NCBI RefSeq assembly: GCF_012427845.1
Contig: NZ_CP038498.1
Span: 3,472,001-3,536,000 of the forward strand
Source of the DNA: Pectobacterium punjabense
GTDB taxonomy: Bacteria; Pseudomonadota; Gammaproteobacteria; Enterobacterales; Enterobacteriaceae
Length of the DNA stretch: 64,000 nt
Direction: 5' to 3'
The notes under the pieces are model-generated. The model was not told the DNA's origin and did no database searches. It saw nothing but the letters and a program-made list of their open reading frames with translations. Position 1 is the stretch's first letter; every line of letters begins with the position of its first letter. The translations under genes and the position numbers were made by a program. This document shows, piece by piece, positions 1-8,770 of the stretch.

Positions 1-112
1 AAACTGATTTCGCACATACGCAACGTGCCTGTGATTTTTCTTCGTCCAGCAACCAGAAAGAATTGATCAGCGCGCTGTCGTTAGCCTTGGTGATTTGAAT
101 ACCAGTAACCAT
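1..112 (-). CDS. grcA: Autonomous glycyl radical cofactor GrcA (YfiD), N-terminal part
   Basis: Only the first 37 codons are in the window; the gene runs off the left edge. The protein begins [20 protein letters not shown] and continues [11 protein letters not shown], closely matching the start of E. coli YfiD. In that family the protein is a spare glycyl-radical domain that replaces the oxygen-damaged C-terminus of pyruvate formate-lyase. The glycyl-radical site itself lies outside the window. A strong ribosome site (GGAGG, 6 bases before the ATG) fixes the start at 112. Divergent from ung, as in E. coli, with two FNR-like sites upstream. Confidence 0.93.
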   Translation of the reverse strand, partial: MVTGIQITKANDSALINSFWLLDEEKSQARCVCAKSV

Positions 113-228
113 AATTGCCTCCGTAAAACGGCGTGTTATTGTCTTAGTTAAAAACTAACTGAGTTAAAATCGCTATCGGCAGAAAAATGCCAAATTTCGT
201 AACGATCGTATAAAACTGTTTGCCTCTG

Positions 229-329
229 CCCTCTTATATACCAGCCTGATAGCCAGACATCTTTGACTTAAATCAATTTTAAAACCCTGCAATCCCACTA
301 CGTGAAGGCAATTTATTGTTTTATATCAA
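229..329 (-). promoter_or_regulatory. grcA promoter with two FNR-like sites
   Basis: Read on the minus strand, a -10-like TATATA/TATAAG lies at about 235-241, placing the likely transcript start near 229. TTGAC-TTAA-ATCAA (263-276) is centred at 269.5, about 40.5 bases upstream of that start. A second copy, TTGTT-TTAT-ATCAA (316-329), is centred at 322.5, about 93.5 bases upstream. These are the class II and upstream FNR positions known for E. coli yfiD, so anaerobic FNR activation is inferred. The remainder of 330-488 is AT-rich and presumably holds the ung promoter; no other gene is visible there. Confidence 0.72.
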
Positions 330-488
330 TTTTACAAAAGCACTCAATTGCAAATATTTTTGTAAATTTTCAATTTTTTTTCAAAAAACCCTCTTTAATC
401 CCGACAATCGTGGTTACGGTTTTACCTGAGCACGATAGATCGGTAAGCTACCCACAACACCATTCAACCTGTAAAAAAAGAGTGCATG

Positions 489-1175
489 ATGGCGACCTCT
501 CTCACCTGGCATGACGTGCTGGCACAAGAAAAGCAGCAGCCTTACTTCATCAATACCCTTGAATTTGTTGGGAAAGAACGAGCAGCGGGTAAGACGATCT
601 ATCCCCCTCAGAAAGATGTTTTCAACGCGTTCCGTTTTACCGAACTGCATCAGGTCAAAGTCGTCATTCTGGGACAAGATCCCTATCACGGCCCGAATCA
701 GGCACACGGACTGTCATTTTCTGTACGTCCGGGTGTCCCCGCTCCGCCTTCCCTGGGCAATATTTATAAAGAGCTGGCAAACGACATCCCTGGGTTTGAA
801 ATTCCACGACACGGTTTTCTGCAAAGCTGGGCGGAACAAGGCGTTTTACTGCTAAACACCGTATTAACGGTTGAGGCCGGGCAAGCGCACTCGCATGCCA
901 ATCTGGGCTGGGAAACCTTTACCGATCGCGTCATTGCCGCATTGAATGAACAGCGGGAAGGCCTGGTCTTTCTCTTGTGGGGTTCACATGCACAGAAAAA
1001 AGGCAACATCATTGACCAGAAGCGCCACCATATTCTGAAATCACCGCACCCTTCTCCACTGTCTGCACATCGTGGATTTCTGGGCTGTAAACATTTTTCG
1101 CAGGCCAATCAGCTTCTGGAACAGCAAGGATTATCGCCAATAGATTGGATGCCAAGGCTTCCGGAAGAGATCTAA
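489..1175 (+). CDS. ung: Uracil-DNA glycosylase
   Basis: Removes uracil from DNA as the first step of base excision repair. The family motif GQDPYHG, with the catalytic Asp at residue 64, and [10 protein letters not shown], with the catalytic His at residue 187, are both present. The protein is 228 residues against 229 in E. coli and is similar from end to end. Two ATG codons are adjacent (486 and 489). The second gives [10 protein letters not shown], which aligns with E. coli MANELTWHDV and preserves its active-site numbering, so 489 is preferred. Divergent from grcA. Confidence 0.97.
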   Translation: MATSLTWHDVLAQEKQQPYFINTLEFVGKERAAGKTIYPPQKDVFNAFRFTELHQVKVVILGQDPYHGPNQAHGLSFSVRPGVPAPPSLGNIYKELANDIPGFEIPRHGFLQSWAEQGVLLLNTVLTVEAGQAHSHANLGWETFTDRVIAALNEQREGLVFLLWGSHAQKKGNIIDQKRHHILKSPHPSPLSAHRGFLGCKHFSQANQLLEQQGLSPIDWMPRLPEEI

Positions 1176-1364
1176 GTGCAACAGTTTGGTTGCTTTCAAA
1201 GAATGGGGGCAACCAACTATCCTTTACAAAGAACCGTTTATAAAGAAGCATTTATAAAAAATCGTTAACAAGAAGTCGCTTACAAGCGTATTAAGCCAAT
1301 GAAAAACATTGATTGAATGTGGATAAATCGAAAGGAATAAATAATAGGAAGTAATGCGATGATT

Positions 1365-1440
<76 letters not shown>

Positions 1441-1487
1441 ACAACGTGTGGAATGTTCACGATAATCAACCAAACAGAGGGAGTGTT

Positions 1488-1563
<76 letters not shown>

Positions 1564-1611
1564 GTATCTTACAGCATCACCGTGAAAGCAAGTACTGTGC
1601 GAACGCGTCGC

Positions 1612-1640
1612 ATAATATGAAACCCGATTCGCAGTGTCAA
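1612..1640 (-). promoter_or_regulatory. Promoter of the tRNA-Ala pair
   Basis: On the minus strand TTGACA (1635-1640) is followed by exactly 17 bases and TATTAT (1612-1617), then a GC-rich stretch (GCGACGCG). A near-consensus sigma-70 promoter with a GC-rich discriminator is typical of tRNA promoters under stringent control. Confidence 0.78.
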
Positions 1641-1813
1641 CGGCTAAATCCGCTTATCCGATTAACCGCTGAAAAAGACGCCAAAGGTAAGAAAAAACAG
1701 GCGGCAATTTCGGTGTCATATCATCATAAGTACAATAAAAAGCTGCCAACGATAACGCGATTTATTATCATCAATTTACGTTACGCTTCTGTCTTCTATT
1801 AAGCACTCCGCAC

Positions 1814-2698
1814 ATGCGCTATTTTTCTATGATTGTATTTTCTCTGATGGTATCTGTGTCTGGCATGTTGCCCGTTCGGGCGCAGCCAACCATTCCCGAT
1901 ATTACCGAACAAGCAAAAGCCCAATTTGAAATCAGGCACGTTGAGATGCAAAGTGGCGAACAACATGCTTATCGACTTTTCATCGCGCTTCCCCGTCAAC
2001 CCGTGCCAGAAGGCGGCTATCCGGTGCTGTACATGTTGGACGGTAATGCCCAGTTTCCGGTTGCCGTAAACAGTTACAACGCGAAAAATGGCGTGGCACC
2101 GCTGATTGTCGCTGTCGGTTATCCGATCGATAAACCTTACGATGTTCCCGCCCGCACGCGTGACTACACGCCGCCAACAACGATTACCGACCCAGATTTT
2201 GCCGCGGGCGGCGAAGCTGAGGCGTTTTATCAATTCCTGCAATCCACGGTAAAACCCTGGGTTGAAGCGAACTACGCCGTGAATAAGCAAAAACAAACGC
2301 TGGCCGGGCACTCTTTCGGTGGCCTGTTTACGCTCTATACGCTTTTTAACCACACCGAATCTTTCCAGCGTTATATCGCTGCGAGCCCATCTATCTGGTG
2401 GGGAAACGGTGTTGTGATTCCGGTAAGAACGCCGCTGCTCGCTACACCGCCGCTGTCGATTACTGTCACAGCTGGAGAAAATGAGGATGAACCTGTCAAA
2501 ACTCAGGCAGGTAAAGCCGTTGATGAAAAGCGGGCGGAACGGCTCAGCCAAAGAAAAATGGTGGAAAGAGCAAAAACGCTGGTCGCACAACTCAACGAAC
2601 AGGGCACAAAAACCGACTTTATTCTGTTCCCTGGCAAAGGACACGGCGACGTCATCCCGGATGCCATAGGCAAAGCGGTCACTATCGCCGGTCAATAA
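1814..2698 (+). CDS. Secreted alpha/beta hydrolase of the putative-esterase type
   Basis: A 294-residue protein with an N-terminal signal peptide (hydrophobic residues 5-20, likely cut after VRA at 23), so it is probably periplasmic. The nucleophile elbow GHSFGG is at residues 165-170 (Ser167). GKGHGDV near residue 277 probably supplies the catalytic His. SPSIWWGNG after the elbow and the PVLYMLDGN segment near residue 70 are typical of the esterase D / enterochelin-esterase-like fold, seen in IroE and similar siderophore esterases. The substrate is unknown. It lies alone, convergent with gltX across a shared terminator. Confidence 0.8.
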   Translation: MRYFSMIVFSLMVSVSGMLPVRAQPTIPDITEQAKAQFEIRHVEMQSGEQHAYRLFIALPRQPVPEGGYPVLYMLDGNAQFPVAVNSYNAKNGVAPLIVAVGYPIDKPYDVPARTRDYTPPTTITDPDFAAGGEAEAFYQFLQSTVKPWVEANYAVNKQKQTLAGHSFGGLFTLYTLFNHTESFQRYIAASPSIWWGNGVVIPVRTPLLATPPLSITVTAGENEDEPVKTQAGKAVDEKRAERLSQRKMVERAKTLVAQLNEQGTKTDFILFPGKGHGDVIPDAIGKAVTIAGQ

Positions 2699-2712
2699 TC
2701 ATTATTTGATGT

Positions 2713-2740
2713 CATAAAAAACCCCGACATTTTGCCGGGG
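2713..2740 (-). terminator. Intrinsic terminator of gltX, possibly bidirectional
   Basis: On the minus strand, an 8-bp stem CCCCGGCA/TGTCGGGG with loop AAA is followed by TTTTTT. It lies between the convergent hydrolase gene and gltX, 34 bases past the gltX stop. Confidence 0.85.
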
Positions 2741-2774
2741 TCTGTTCTATATAACGCTATTCACGCAATAGCGA

Positions 2775-4190
2775 TTACTGCTGGGCTTCACGCTCCGCGA
2801 TAAACACCAGTGCTTTATCAATACGCGCCAGCGAACGCTGTTGGCCGATCGCCTGTACAGTCACATCAACACCCGGAGACTGGCCAGCGCCCGTTACCGC
2901 AACACGCAATGGCATACCGACTTTCCCCATCCCCTGACCCAGCTCATCTGCCGTGCCCTGAATAGCGTGATGGATGTTCTCCGCTGTCCAATCGCTAATT
3001 GCCGCCAGCTTCTCACGAACCAGCTCAAGCGGCTGACGGGCGACCGGGCGCAAGTGTTTCTTCGCAGCATCGGCATCAAACTCAGCAAAATCTTCATAGA
3101 AATAACGGCAAGAGTCCGCCATCTCTTTCAGCGTCTTACAACGTTCGCCCAGCAAGCCAATCAGTTCACTCAACTGCGGCCCGGTGCGCGTATCAATACC
3201 CGCTTGCTCAATATGCCATGACAAGTGCGTTGCCACGTATTCTGCTGGCAGATGGTTAATATAGTGGTGGTTCAACCATTGCAGCTTTTCAGTATTAAAA
3301 GCGCTTGCCGATTTGTTGACGGCATCCAGTGAGAACAGAGACTTCATCTCATCAATGGAGAAGATTTCCTGATCGCCAGATGACCAGCCTAAACGCACCA
3401 GATAGTTCAACAGAGCTTCCGGCAGATAGCCGTCATCGCGGTATTGCATCACACCGACTGCGCCATGACGTTTGGACAATTTCTTACCGTCGTCACCCAG
3501 AATCATCGACACATGCGCATATTCCGGCACCGGTGCACCCAGCGCTTTCAGGATGTTGATCTGACGCGGCGTATTGTTGATATGGTCTTCACCACGAATG
3601 ACGTGTGTAATTTCCATATCCCAGTCATCGATAACAACACAGAAGTTATAAGTCGGTGAACCGTCAGTGCGGCGAATAATCAGGTCATCGAGTTCCTGGT
3701 TGCTGAATTCGATCGGCCCACGAATACGGTCATTAAAGATAACCGAACCGTCTTGTGGGTTAAGGAAACGTACAACATGTGGCTCATTATCAGCATGATG
3801 TTCGTGAGAACCACGGCAACAGCCGTCGTAACGTGGCTTATCACCCTTTTCCATCTGCTGCTCGCGTAGTGCTTCCAAACGCTCTTTAGAACAGTAGCAC
3901 TTATAGGCCGTGCCGTTTTCCAGCATCTGATCAATAACGGCGTTGTAGCGGTCAAAACGTTTAGTCTGGTAGTACGGGCCTTCATCCCAGTTCAGGCTCA
4001 GCCAGTTCATACCATCCATAATGGCATCAATCGCGTCCTGAGTTGAACGCTCCAAATCGGTATCTTCAATACGCAGCACGAACTCGCCGTCCTGATGACG
4101 GGCAAACAGCCAAGAGTAAAGTGCGGTACGAGCGCCACCGACATGAAGATAGCCAGTAGGACTAGGGGCGAAACGGGTTTTGATTTTCAT
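2775..4190 (-). CDS. gltX: Glutamyl-tRNA synthetase
   Basis: Class I aminoacyl-tRNA synthetase that charges tRNA-Glu with glutamate. The HIGH-type motif [13 protein letters not shown] is at residues 9-21 and the KMSKS-type loop KKLSKRHG near residue 237. A CYC...CRGSHEH cysteine/histidine cluster around residues 98-129 is the zinc site of the E. coli enzyme. Length 471 equals E. coli. Divergent from the tRNA-Val/Lys operon, as in E. coli. Confidence 0.98.
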   Translation of the reverse strand: MKIKTRFAPSPTGYLHVGGARTALYSWLFARHQDGEFVLRIEDTDLERSTQDAIDAIMDGMNWLSLNWDEGPYYQTKRFDRYNAVIDQMLENGTAYKCYCSKERLEALREQQMEKGDKPRYDGCCRGSHEHHADNEPHVVRFLNPQDGSVIFNDRIRGPIEFSNQELDDLIIRRTDGSPTYNFCVVIDDWDMEITHVIRGEDHINNTPRQINILKALGAPVPEYAHVSMILGDDGKKLSKRHGAVGVMQYRDDGYLPEALLNYLVRLGWSSGDQEIFSIDEMKSLFSLDAVNKSASAFNTEKLQWLNHHYINHLPAEYVATHLSWHIEQAGIDTRTGPQLSELIGLLGERCKTLKEMADSCRYFYEDFAEFDADAAKKHLRPVARQPLELVREKLAAISDWTAENIHHAIQGTADELGQGMGKVGMPLRVAVTGAGQSPGVDVTVQAIGQQRSLARIDKALVFIAEREAQQ

Positions 4191-4435
4191 TTGGGATTAC
4201 AGCCTTATTACGCAACGGCTGTCGGCAATACCGACATCAGCTCAGAGAACAAAAGTGGGCAACATTCTATCACTCTGCTTCGATTCCTCAACGCCGTAAC
4301 ATGCCGCACACGCTTTTATTCTGGTAGAAATGACCAGATACCTCGCTGAATTGCGCAAGGATGCAGCACCAGCGGCGATAAATACGACGCCTTGCCTAAT
4401 TTTGCAACGAACAATCATTTTAGTTTTAAAAAGCG

Positions 4436-4463
4436 TTGACTCATATTCAAGTATCCCTATAAT
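4436..4463 (+). promoter_or_regulatory. Promoter of the tRNA-Val/Lys operon
   Basis: TTGACT (4436-4441), 16 bases, TATAAT (4458-4463), then a GC-rich GCGACTCC discriminator 17 bases before the first tRNA. This is a strong sigma-70 promoter of the stringently controlled type. It sits in the 290-base gap between gltX and the tRNAs, where I see no gene. Confidence 0.85.
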
Positions 4464-4480
4464 GCGACTCCACACAGCGG

Positions 4481-4556
4481 GGGTGATTAGCTCAGCTGGG
4501 AGAGCACCTCCCTTACAAGGAGGGGGTCGGCGGTTCGATCCCGTCATCACCCACCA
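4481..4556 (+). tRNA. valU: tRNA-Val (TAC), copy 1
   Basis: A 76-base cloverleaf GGGTGATTAGCTCAG...CACCCACCA with anticodon loop CTTACAA (anticodon TAC) and encoded CCA. First gene of the val-val-val-lys operon found next to gltX in E. coli. Confidence 0.97.
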
Positions 4557-4614
4557 CTCTTTACTAGAATTAAGTAAGAGTCGCTCGCTGTGTAGAGTAA
4601 GAAGATTTGAGATT

Positions 4615-4690
4615 GGGTGATTAGCTCAGCTGGGAGAGCACCTCCCTTACAAGGAGGGGGTCGGCGGTTCGATCCCGTCATCACCCACCA
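4615..4690 (+). tRNA. valX: tRNA-Val (TAC), copy 2
   Basis: Identical in sequence to copy 1, with a 58-base spacer before it. Anticodon TAC, encoded CCA. Confidence 0.97.
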
Positions 4691-4756
4691 ATCTCTACCA
4701 GCTGGTCTTCTTATTAGAAGTTGAAGTAACACAAGAAGTAAATGTAGTACAGAAGT

Positions 4757-4832
4757 GGGTGATTAGCTCAGCTGGGAGAGCACCTCCCTTACAAGGAGGG
4801 GGTCGGCGGTTCGATCCCGTCATCACCCACCA
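4757..4832 (+). tRNA. valY: tRNA-Val (TAC), copy 3
   Basis: Identical in sequence to copies 1 and 2. Anticodon TAC, encoded CCA. Seven bases separate it from tRNA-Lys. Confidence 0.97.
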
Positions 4833-4839
4833 CTTCTGC

Positions 4840-4915
4840 GGGTCGTTAGCTCAGTCGGTAGAGCAGTTGACTTTTAATCAATTGGTCGCAGGTTCGAATC
4901 CTGCACGACCCACCA
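4840..4915 (+). tRNA. lysV: tRNA-Lys (TTT)
   Basis: A 76-base cloverleaf GGGTCGTTAGCTCAG...GACCCACCA with anticodon loop CTTTTAA (anticodon TTT). Last intact gene of the operon. Its final 18 bases and the following spacer recur about 249 bases downstream. Confidence 0.97.
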
Positions 4916-4988
4916 CTTCCGCAAAGTGAATCCTCTCTGAAGTAAATCCACCAAATACTATATTATTATACGTGTCGTGTAGGTGAGA
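4898..4988 (+). repeat. Direct repeat, copy 1 (tRNA-Lys 3' end plus spacer)
   Basis: The last 18 bases of tRNA-Lys (ATCCTGCACGACCCACCA) and about 70 bases of downstream spacer recur at 5147-5236. The first 55 bases match exactly; the rest has drifted but ends in a shared GTGTAGGTGAGA-like block. Confidence 0.85.
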
Positions 4989-5146
4989 CAAAATCATTAA
5001 AAATGGTTTTGAACAACGCTTGCGTTGGCCCTGCAAGGGTGAGCCTTAGAATAAGGCGAATAACCTGCGCTCAGGTTTGAGCCGAGCGAAGCGAGACAGC
5101 AACGCGCCAGCGTTGACCCCGAAGGGGCGAGGCCAAAGGCCGAGTC
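4989..5146. repeat. Palindromic multi-hairpin insert, same type as the ERIC inserts
   Basis: 158 bases of consecutive hairpins sit between the two repeat copies: an AT-rich stem (AAATCATT/ATGGTTTT), AACGC-TT-GCGTT, CCCT-GCA-AGGG, GCCTT/AAGGC, then CCCC-GAA-GGGG and GGCC-AAA-GGCC. The order and the linkers (GAAC, GAGCC) match inserts inside the ERIC elements at 13214 and 35449. No coding capacity is seen. Confidence 0.7.
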
Positions 5147-5236
5147 ATCCTGCACGACCCACCACTTCCGCAAAGTGAATCCTCTCTGAAGTAAATCCAC
5201 CCAATGCTATCTACTGCACATATCGTGTAGGTGAGA
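5147..5236 (+). pseudogene. Remnant of a second tRNA-Lys gene (3' 18 bases) plus duplicated spacer
   Basis: Copy 2 of the direct repeat begins with the T-arm tail and acceptor/CCA end of tRNA-Lys, without the rest of the gene. The likely origin is a tandem tRNA-Lys duplication whose 5' three quarters were lost to the palindromic insert. An attachment-site duplication is an alternative, but no integrase lies nearby. Confidence 0.65.
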
Positions 5237-5313
5237 GCCGTTGTCAGTTTCACATTAATATTCCTAAACTTCGATGAAGTACCACAGCGTTGCTCAACTG
5301 CGGCACCTAACTA

Positions 5314-6420
5314 TCATGCCAGTACGGCTAAATCCGCTGCATCAAAACCGCGCAACTTATCAGTCTGTCCTGCACGTACTTTTTGTACCCATTGCGCATC
5401 AGAGAGCAGAACTCGGCCGACCGCGATCAAATCAAATTCTTCTCGCTCCATGCGCGCATACAGATTGTCTAGCGCTGCCGTACCGGAACCCTCGCCACCA
5501 AACGCCGCAAAGAAATCCGAGCTCAGCCCTACCGAGCCAACGCTGATTGTCGCCGCACCTGTCAGCTTCTTCGCCCAACCGGCGAAGTTCAACCCTTCAG
5601 CCCCGTCAATTTCGGGGAATTCCGGCTCCCAGAAACGACGCTGGGAACAGTGGAGAACATCCACACCCGCCTCAACCAGCGGTGCCAACCAGTCCATCAT
5701 CTCCTGTGGGGAAGTGGCAAGCCGTGCGCGGTAATCCTGCTGTTTCCACTGACTCACGCGCAGGATCAGCGGGAAATCGTCACCAATAGCGGCTCGGACC
5801 GCGCGAATAATCTCTGCGGCAAAGTGAGAACGCTCACGGATCGTTGCTCCGCCGAAAACATCTGTACGCTTATTCGTACCCGGCCAGAAGAATTGATCGA
5901 TCAGATAGCCATGCGCGCCATGCAACTCCAGCGTGTCAAACCCCAACCGTTTGGCGTCGACTGCTGCGCGGGCGAAAGCCGCTACGGTATCGGCAATAGC
6001 TTCTTCCGTCATCACCACACCACGGGGCTCATCCGGCCCAACCAGTCCCGATGGGCTTTCAACAGGGGCATCCGGTTCCCAGCCACGACCGTGCGTTGAC
6101 CCCGTATGCCAAATTTGTGGGCCAATACGACCACCAGCGGCATGAACCGCTTTAGCCACCGCATCCCAGCCTGCTAGCGCTGCCTCACCGTGGAAAAATG
6201 GTATTCCTGGCATATTGCGCGAAGCGGGACGATCGACCACCGTCCCCTCTGTAAGAATCAGTCCTACGCCGCCTTCGGCACGGCGTCGGTAATATTCCGC
6301 ATTCGCCAGACCGGGAACCCCCTCTTCTGCCATACCTCGTGTCATGGGTGCCATAACGATGCGATTGGGAAGGGTCAACCCTTTCACCGTGAAGGGACTA
6401 AATAGAATATCGTCAGACAT
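5314..6420 (-). CDS. NADH:flavin oxidoreductase / old yellow enzyme family
   Basis: A 368-residue FMN-dependent oxidoreductase with a TIM-barrel fold. Signs of the family are the N-terminal LPNRIVMAPMTRG, the GPQIWHTGS segment, HGAHGYLIDQF (the substrate-site His pair is usually found here as HxxH or HxxN), TDVFGG, and a C-terminal FDLIAVGRVLLSD in the FMN-phosphate region. Such enzymes reduce activated alkenes, quinones or nitro compounds; the substrate here is unknown. The LHCSQRRFWEPEF stretch near residue 260 suggests a subgroup distinct from NemA. Divergent from the aldo/keto reductase across 187 bases containing a palindrome. Confidence 0.85.
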   Translation of the reverse strand: MSDDILFSPFTVKGLTLPNRIVMAPMTRGMAEEGVPGLANAEYYRRRAEGGVGLILTEGTVVDRPASRNMPGIPFFHGEAALAGWDAVAKAVHAAGGRIGPQIWHTGSTHGRGWEPDAPVESPSGLVGPDEPRGVVMTEEAIADTVAAFARAAVDAKRLGFDTLELHGAHGYLIDQFFWPGTNKRTDVFGGATIRERSHFAAEIIRAVRAAIGDDFPLILRVSQWKQQDYRARLATSPQEMMDWLAPLVEAGVDVLHCSQRRFWEPEFPEIDGAEGLNFAGWAKKLTGAATISVGSVGLSSDFFAAFGGEGSGTAALDNLYARMEREEFDLIAVGRVLLSDAQWVQKVRAGQTDKLRGFDAADLAVLA

Positions 6421-6558
6421 GGATATTTCCTTTTAAGGTTTAACGCCATAGCGGCGTTGAACATGGATTAAAAACGCAATTCATGCAGTTAAGCAACCCC
6501 TGTTAGCATCGTCTCTTGTAAAGAGAATGCCACCCTGCTTGCACTTATAAATGATGTA

Positions 6559-6579
6559 TGACATATATAATAAATGTCA
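6559..6579. promoter_or_regulatory. Inverted repeat, candidate operator between divergent reductases
   Basis: TGACAT and ATGTCA are separated by 9 AT-rich bases that contain TATAAT (6566-6571). A partial -35, TTGCAC, is at 6539-6544. A palindrome over a promoter between divergent redox genes is the usual place for a repressor site. The nearby TetR-family protein (7742) is the obvious candidate ligand, which is inference only. Confidence 0.45.
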
Positions 6580-6607
6580 ATCAACATTTAAATATGGAAT
6601 GAACAGT

Positions 6608-7657
6608 ATGAAATACTCGACGTTTGGGCGGAATACGGGTTTACGCGTTTCAGAGCTGGCTCTCGGAACAGGAAATTTTGGCACAGGTTGGGGGTATGGT
6701 TCAGAAAAAGAGCAGGCTAAACAGGTGTTTGATCGTTATGCCAACGCTGGCGGTAACTTCATCGACACGGCAGATGCTTACCAGTTAGGCCAATCTGAGC
6801 AGATGGTCGGAGAATTCATTGCCTCAGAACGCGATCATTTTGTCGTGGCGACGAAATACACCTTAAGTGCCATGCTGGATGCCGGAATTTCCCAAACAGG
6901 CAATAGCCGCAAGAACATGATTTCATCGGTAGAAAACAGCCTGAAGAGACTAAAAACCGATCGTGTTGATCTGTTGTGGGCGCACTTTGATGATCGGCTA
7001 ACCCCGCTTGAAGAGATTGTTCGCGCTTTCGACGATCTCATTCGAGCAGGGAAAATCCAATACGCAGGCTTCTCTAATTTCCCAGCCTGGCGTATTGCCC
7101 GAGCGGACACCATGGCGGAACTGCGCGGCTGGTCACGCATTGCCGGTATTCAGGTGGAATATAGCCTGGTACAGCGCACCGCAGAACGAGAACTACTGCC
7201 GATGGCTGAAGCAATGGGGCTGGCTGCAACGCTTTGGTCTCCGCTGGGTGGCGGTTTGCTGACGGGAAAATACCGTCAAAGTAAAGAAGGTCGACTGATC
7301 GGTTTTGGCGGAAGATTACTACACACAGAGCAAGATACGACCTTGCTGGATGAGGTATTTCGCGTGGCAAACGATTTGAACGTCATGCCAATACAGATTG
7401 CTATCGCCTGGCTGCGGCATAAGTCCGCCCGTTCCAGCACCAGTTTGATCCCCATTCTGGGTTCGCGCACGCTGGCACAGTTGGACGACGCGCTACTCGC
7501 ATTAAATGTAACGCTAAGTGAAGATCAAATAGCACGGCTGGATGAAGTCAGTGCTATTTCTCTGGGAACGCCACACGAGCAGATTGCAGGAACATTGCCA
7601 CGGGCTCAGGGAAGCGACAGCGCCCATATCATTACGCCATGGCCACCACGAGCCTGA
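6608..7657 (+). CDS. Aldo/keto reductase
   Basis: A 349-residue NAD(P)H-dependent oxidoreductase of the aldo/keto reductase superfamily. The catalytic tetrad is visible: Asp53 and Tyr58 in FIDTADAY, Lys83 in VVATKY, His126 in LLWAHFDD. An in-frame ATG at 6551 would add 19 residues, but that stretch lies over the promoter-like region. The protein resembles relatives from MKYSTFGRNTGLRVSELALG, so 6608 is preferred. It likely reduces small aldehydes or ketones; the substrate is unknown. Followed by a TetR regulator on the same strand. Confidence 0.88.
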   Translation: MKYSTFGRNTGLRVSELALGTGNFGTGWGYGSEKEQAKQVFDRYANAGGNFIDTADAYQLGQSEQMVGEFIASERDHFVVATKYTLSAMLDAGISQTGNSRKNMISSVENSLKRLKTDRVDLLWAHFDDRLTPLEEIVRAFDDLIRAGKIQYAGFSNFPAWRIARADTMAELRGWSRIAGIQVEYSLVQRTAERELLPMAEAMGLAATLWSPLGGGLLTGKYRQSKEGRLIGFGGRLLHTEQDTTLLDEVFRVANDLNVMPIQIAIAWLRHKSARSSTSLIPILGSRTLAQLDDALLALNVTLSEDQIARLDEVSAISLGTPHEQIAGTLPRAQGSDSAHIITPWPPRA

Positions 7658-7673
7658 TCTGGCTATTGATGAA

Positions 7674-7721
7674 AGGCATCATCTATTGAGTCTGATTTTT
7701 TCATACTCTAAGATGATGCCT
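7674..7721. promoter_or_regulatory. Long interrupted palindrome upstream of the TetR gene
   Basis: AGGCATCATCT (7674-7684) and AGATGATGCCT (7711-7721) are perfect 11-base complements, with a second GAGT/ACTC pairing inside. It lies 20 bases before the regulator's ATG and 16 bases after the reductase stop. It could be an operator, or a hairpin ending the reductase transcript; the lack of a following T-run favours a regulatory role. Confidence 0.5.
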
Positions 7722-7741
7722 GACAAAGAAAGGAGAACAAC

Positions 7742-8323
7742 ATGGCCCGTGTATCAAAACAGCAGATGGAGCGTAACCGAGAGGAAATTATCCAGGTTTC
7801 TTCACAGCTCTTTCGCGAACGGGGCCTGAATGGCGTCAGCGTGAACGATTTGATGGCTGCGGCCGGGTTAACCCACGGCGGCTTTTATGGTCATTTTGCC
7901 TCAAAAGATGAGCTCGCTGCCATCGCCAGCCGAAAAGCGCTTGAGGATTCCCATGCGCGCTGGCAGGAAATAAGCCAGCACGCCGATCAACATGATCTAC
8001 AAACGATGGTCGAACACTATCTTTCCCCCGACCACCGTGACAGCGCTAAAAATGGCTGCGCAATCACCGCATTAGCCAGCGATGTCGCCAGAGAAGGTGA
8101 AGATAAGCCGGTACGCGAGGTTTATCTCAGCGGCGTCAGAGCCATGCTGGACAGGCTGGAAGCCCTCTCTACGATAGAAGATAAAGAACAGCGCAGGCTG
8201 CATGCTCTGGCGCAATTCGCACTGCTATCCGGCGCGCTGACGCTGGCTCGTGCAACGGCTGGCGATGCCTTATCAGATGACTTTCTCAGCGCTGCGAAAA
8301 AGGTGCTGCTTGGCGAAGCATAG
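7742..8323 (+). CDS. TetR-family transcriptional regulator
   Basis: A 193-residue protein with an N-terminal TetR helix-turn-helix: LFRERGLNGVSVNDLMAAAG leads into LTHGGFYGHFASKDEL (about residues 20-57). The C-terminal domain (GCAITALASDVAREG and following) resembles the ligand domain of repressors that sit beside oxidoreductases. AAAGGAG lies 7 bases before the ATG. It probably controls itself and the neighbouring reductases through the palindromes at 6559 and/or 7674; the inducer is unknown. Confidence 0.88.
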   Translation: MARVSKQQMERNREEIIQVSSQLFRERGLNGVSVNDLMAAAGLTHGGFYGHFASKDELAAIASRKALEDSHARWQEISQHADQHDLQTMVEHYLSPDHRDSAKNGCAITALASDVAREGEDKPVREVYLSGVRAMLDRLEALSTIEDKEQRRLHALAQFALLSGALTLARATAGDALSDDFLSAAKKVLLGEA

Positions 8324-8395
8324 GCATATTATGAAAAGGGGCCTACCGCAACCGTGATAAGCCCCAACCGCGCTTCCCATCAAAAATATCCCCTT

Positions 8396-8523
<128 letters not shown>

Positions 8524-8770
8524 ACAGGCTATCCCCTGCCCTTCCACCGTTCAGGTCACCGGATCTTCTCATAACATAGTGTTATTGCGTTATTCTCATC
8601 CATCATTAGACCACCACAATTGCAGTGCTATGCTTTTCGTGTTGACACGCTTCACCTAATTTTTTGACAGAAAATATCAAATTTATTTGTTTTCTATTCA
8701 GGCGCTAAATCGACGACACTGCCGCCTTATCTCCAATAGCACTTTTCGCTAACTCATGAGGTTGTCTAGT

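Noticed and set aside
302..514. 70-residue frame upstream of ung
   Set aside because: Runs through the FNR-site and promoter region, overlaps ung in another frame, and has no recognisable motif or ribosome site.
1799..2695. 298-residue frame antisense to the secreted hydrolase
   Set aside because: The plus strand has a signal peptide and GHSFGG motif; the minus frame has neither motif nor ribosome site.
4481..4915. Regularly spaced repeats that look like a CRISPR array
   Set aside because: The repeats are three identical tRNA-Val genes; no short spacers and no cas genes.
5231..6145. Several frames of 70-167 residues opposite the flavin oxidoreductase
   Set aside because: Antisense shadows of a well-supported gene; no family motif and unlike coding composition.
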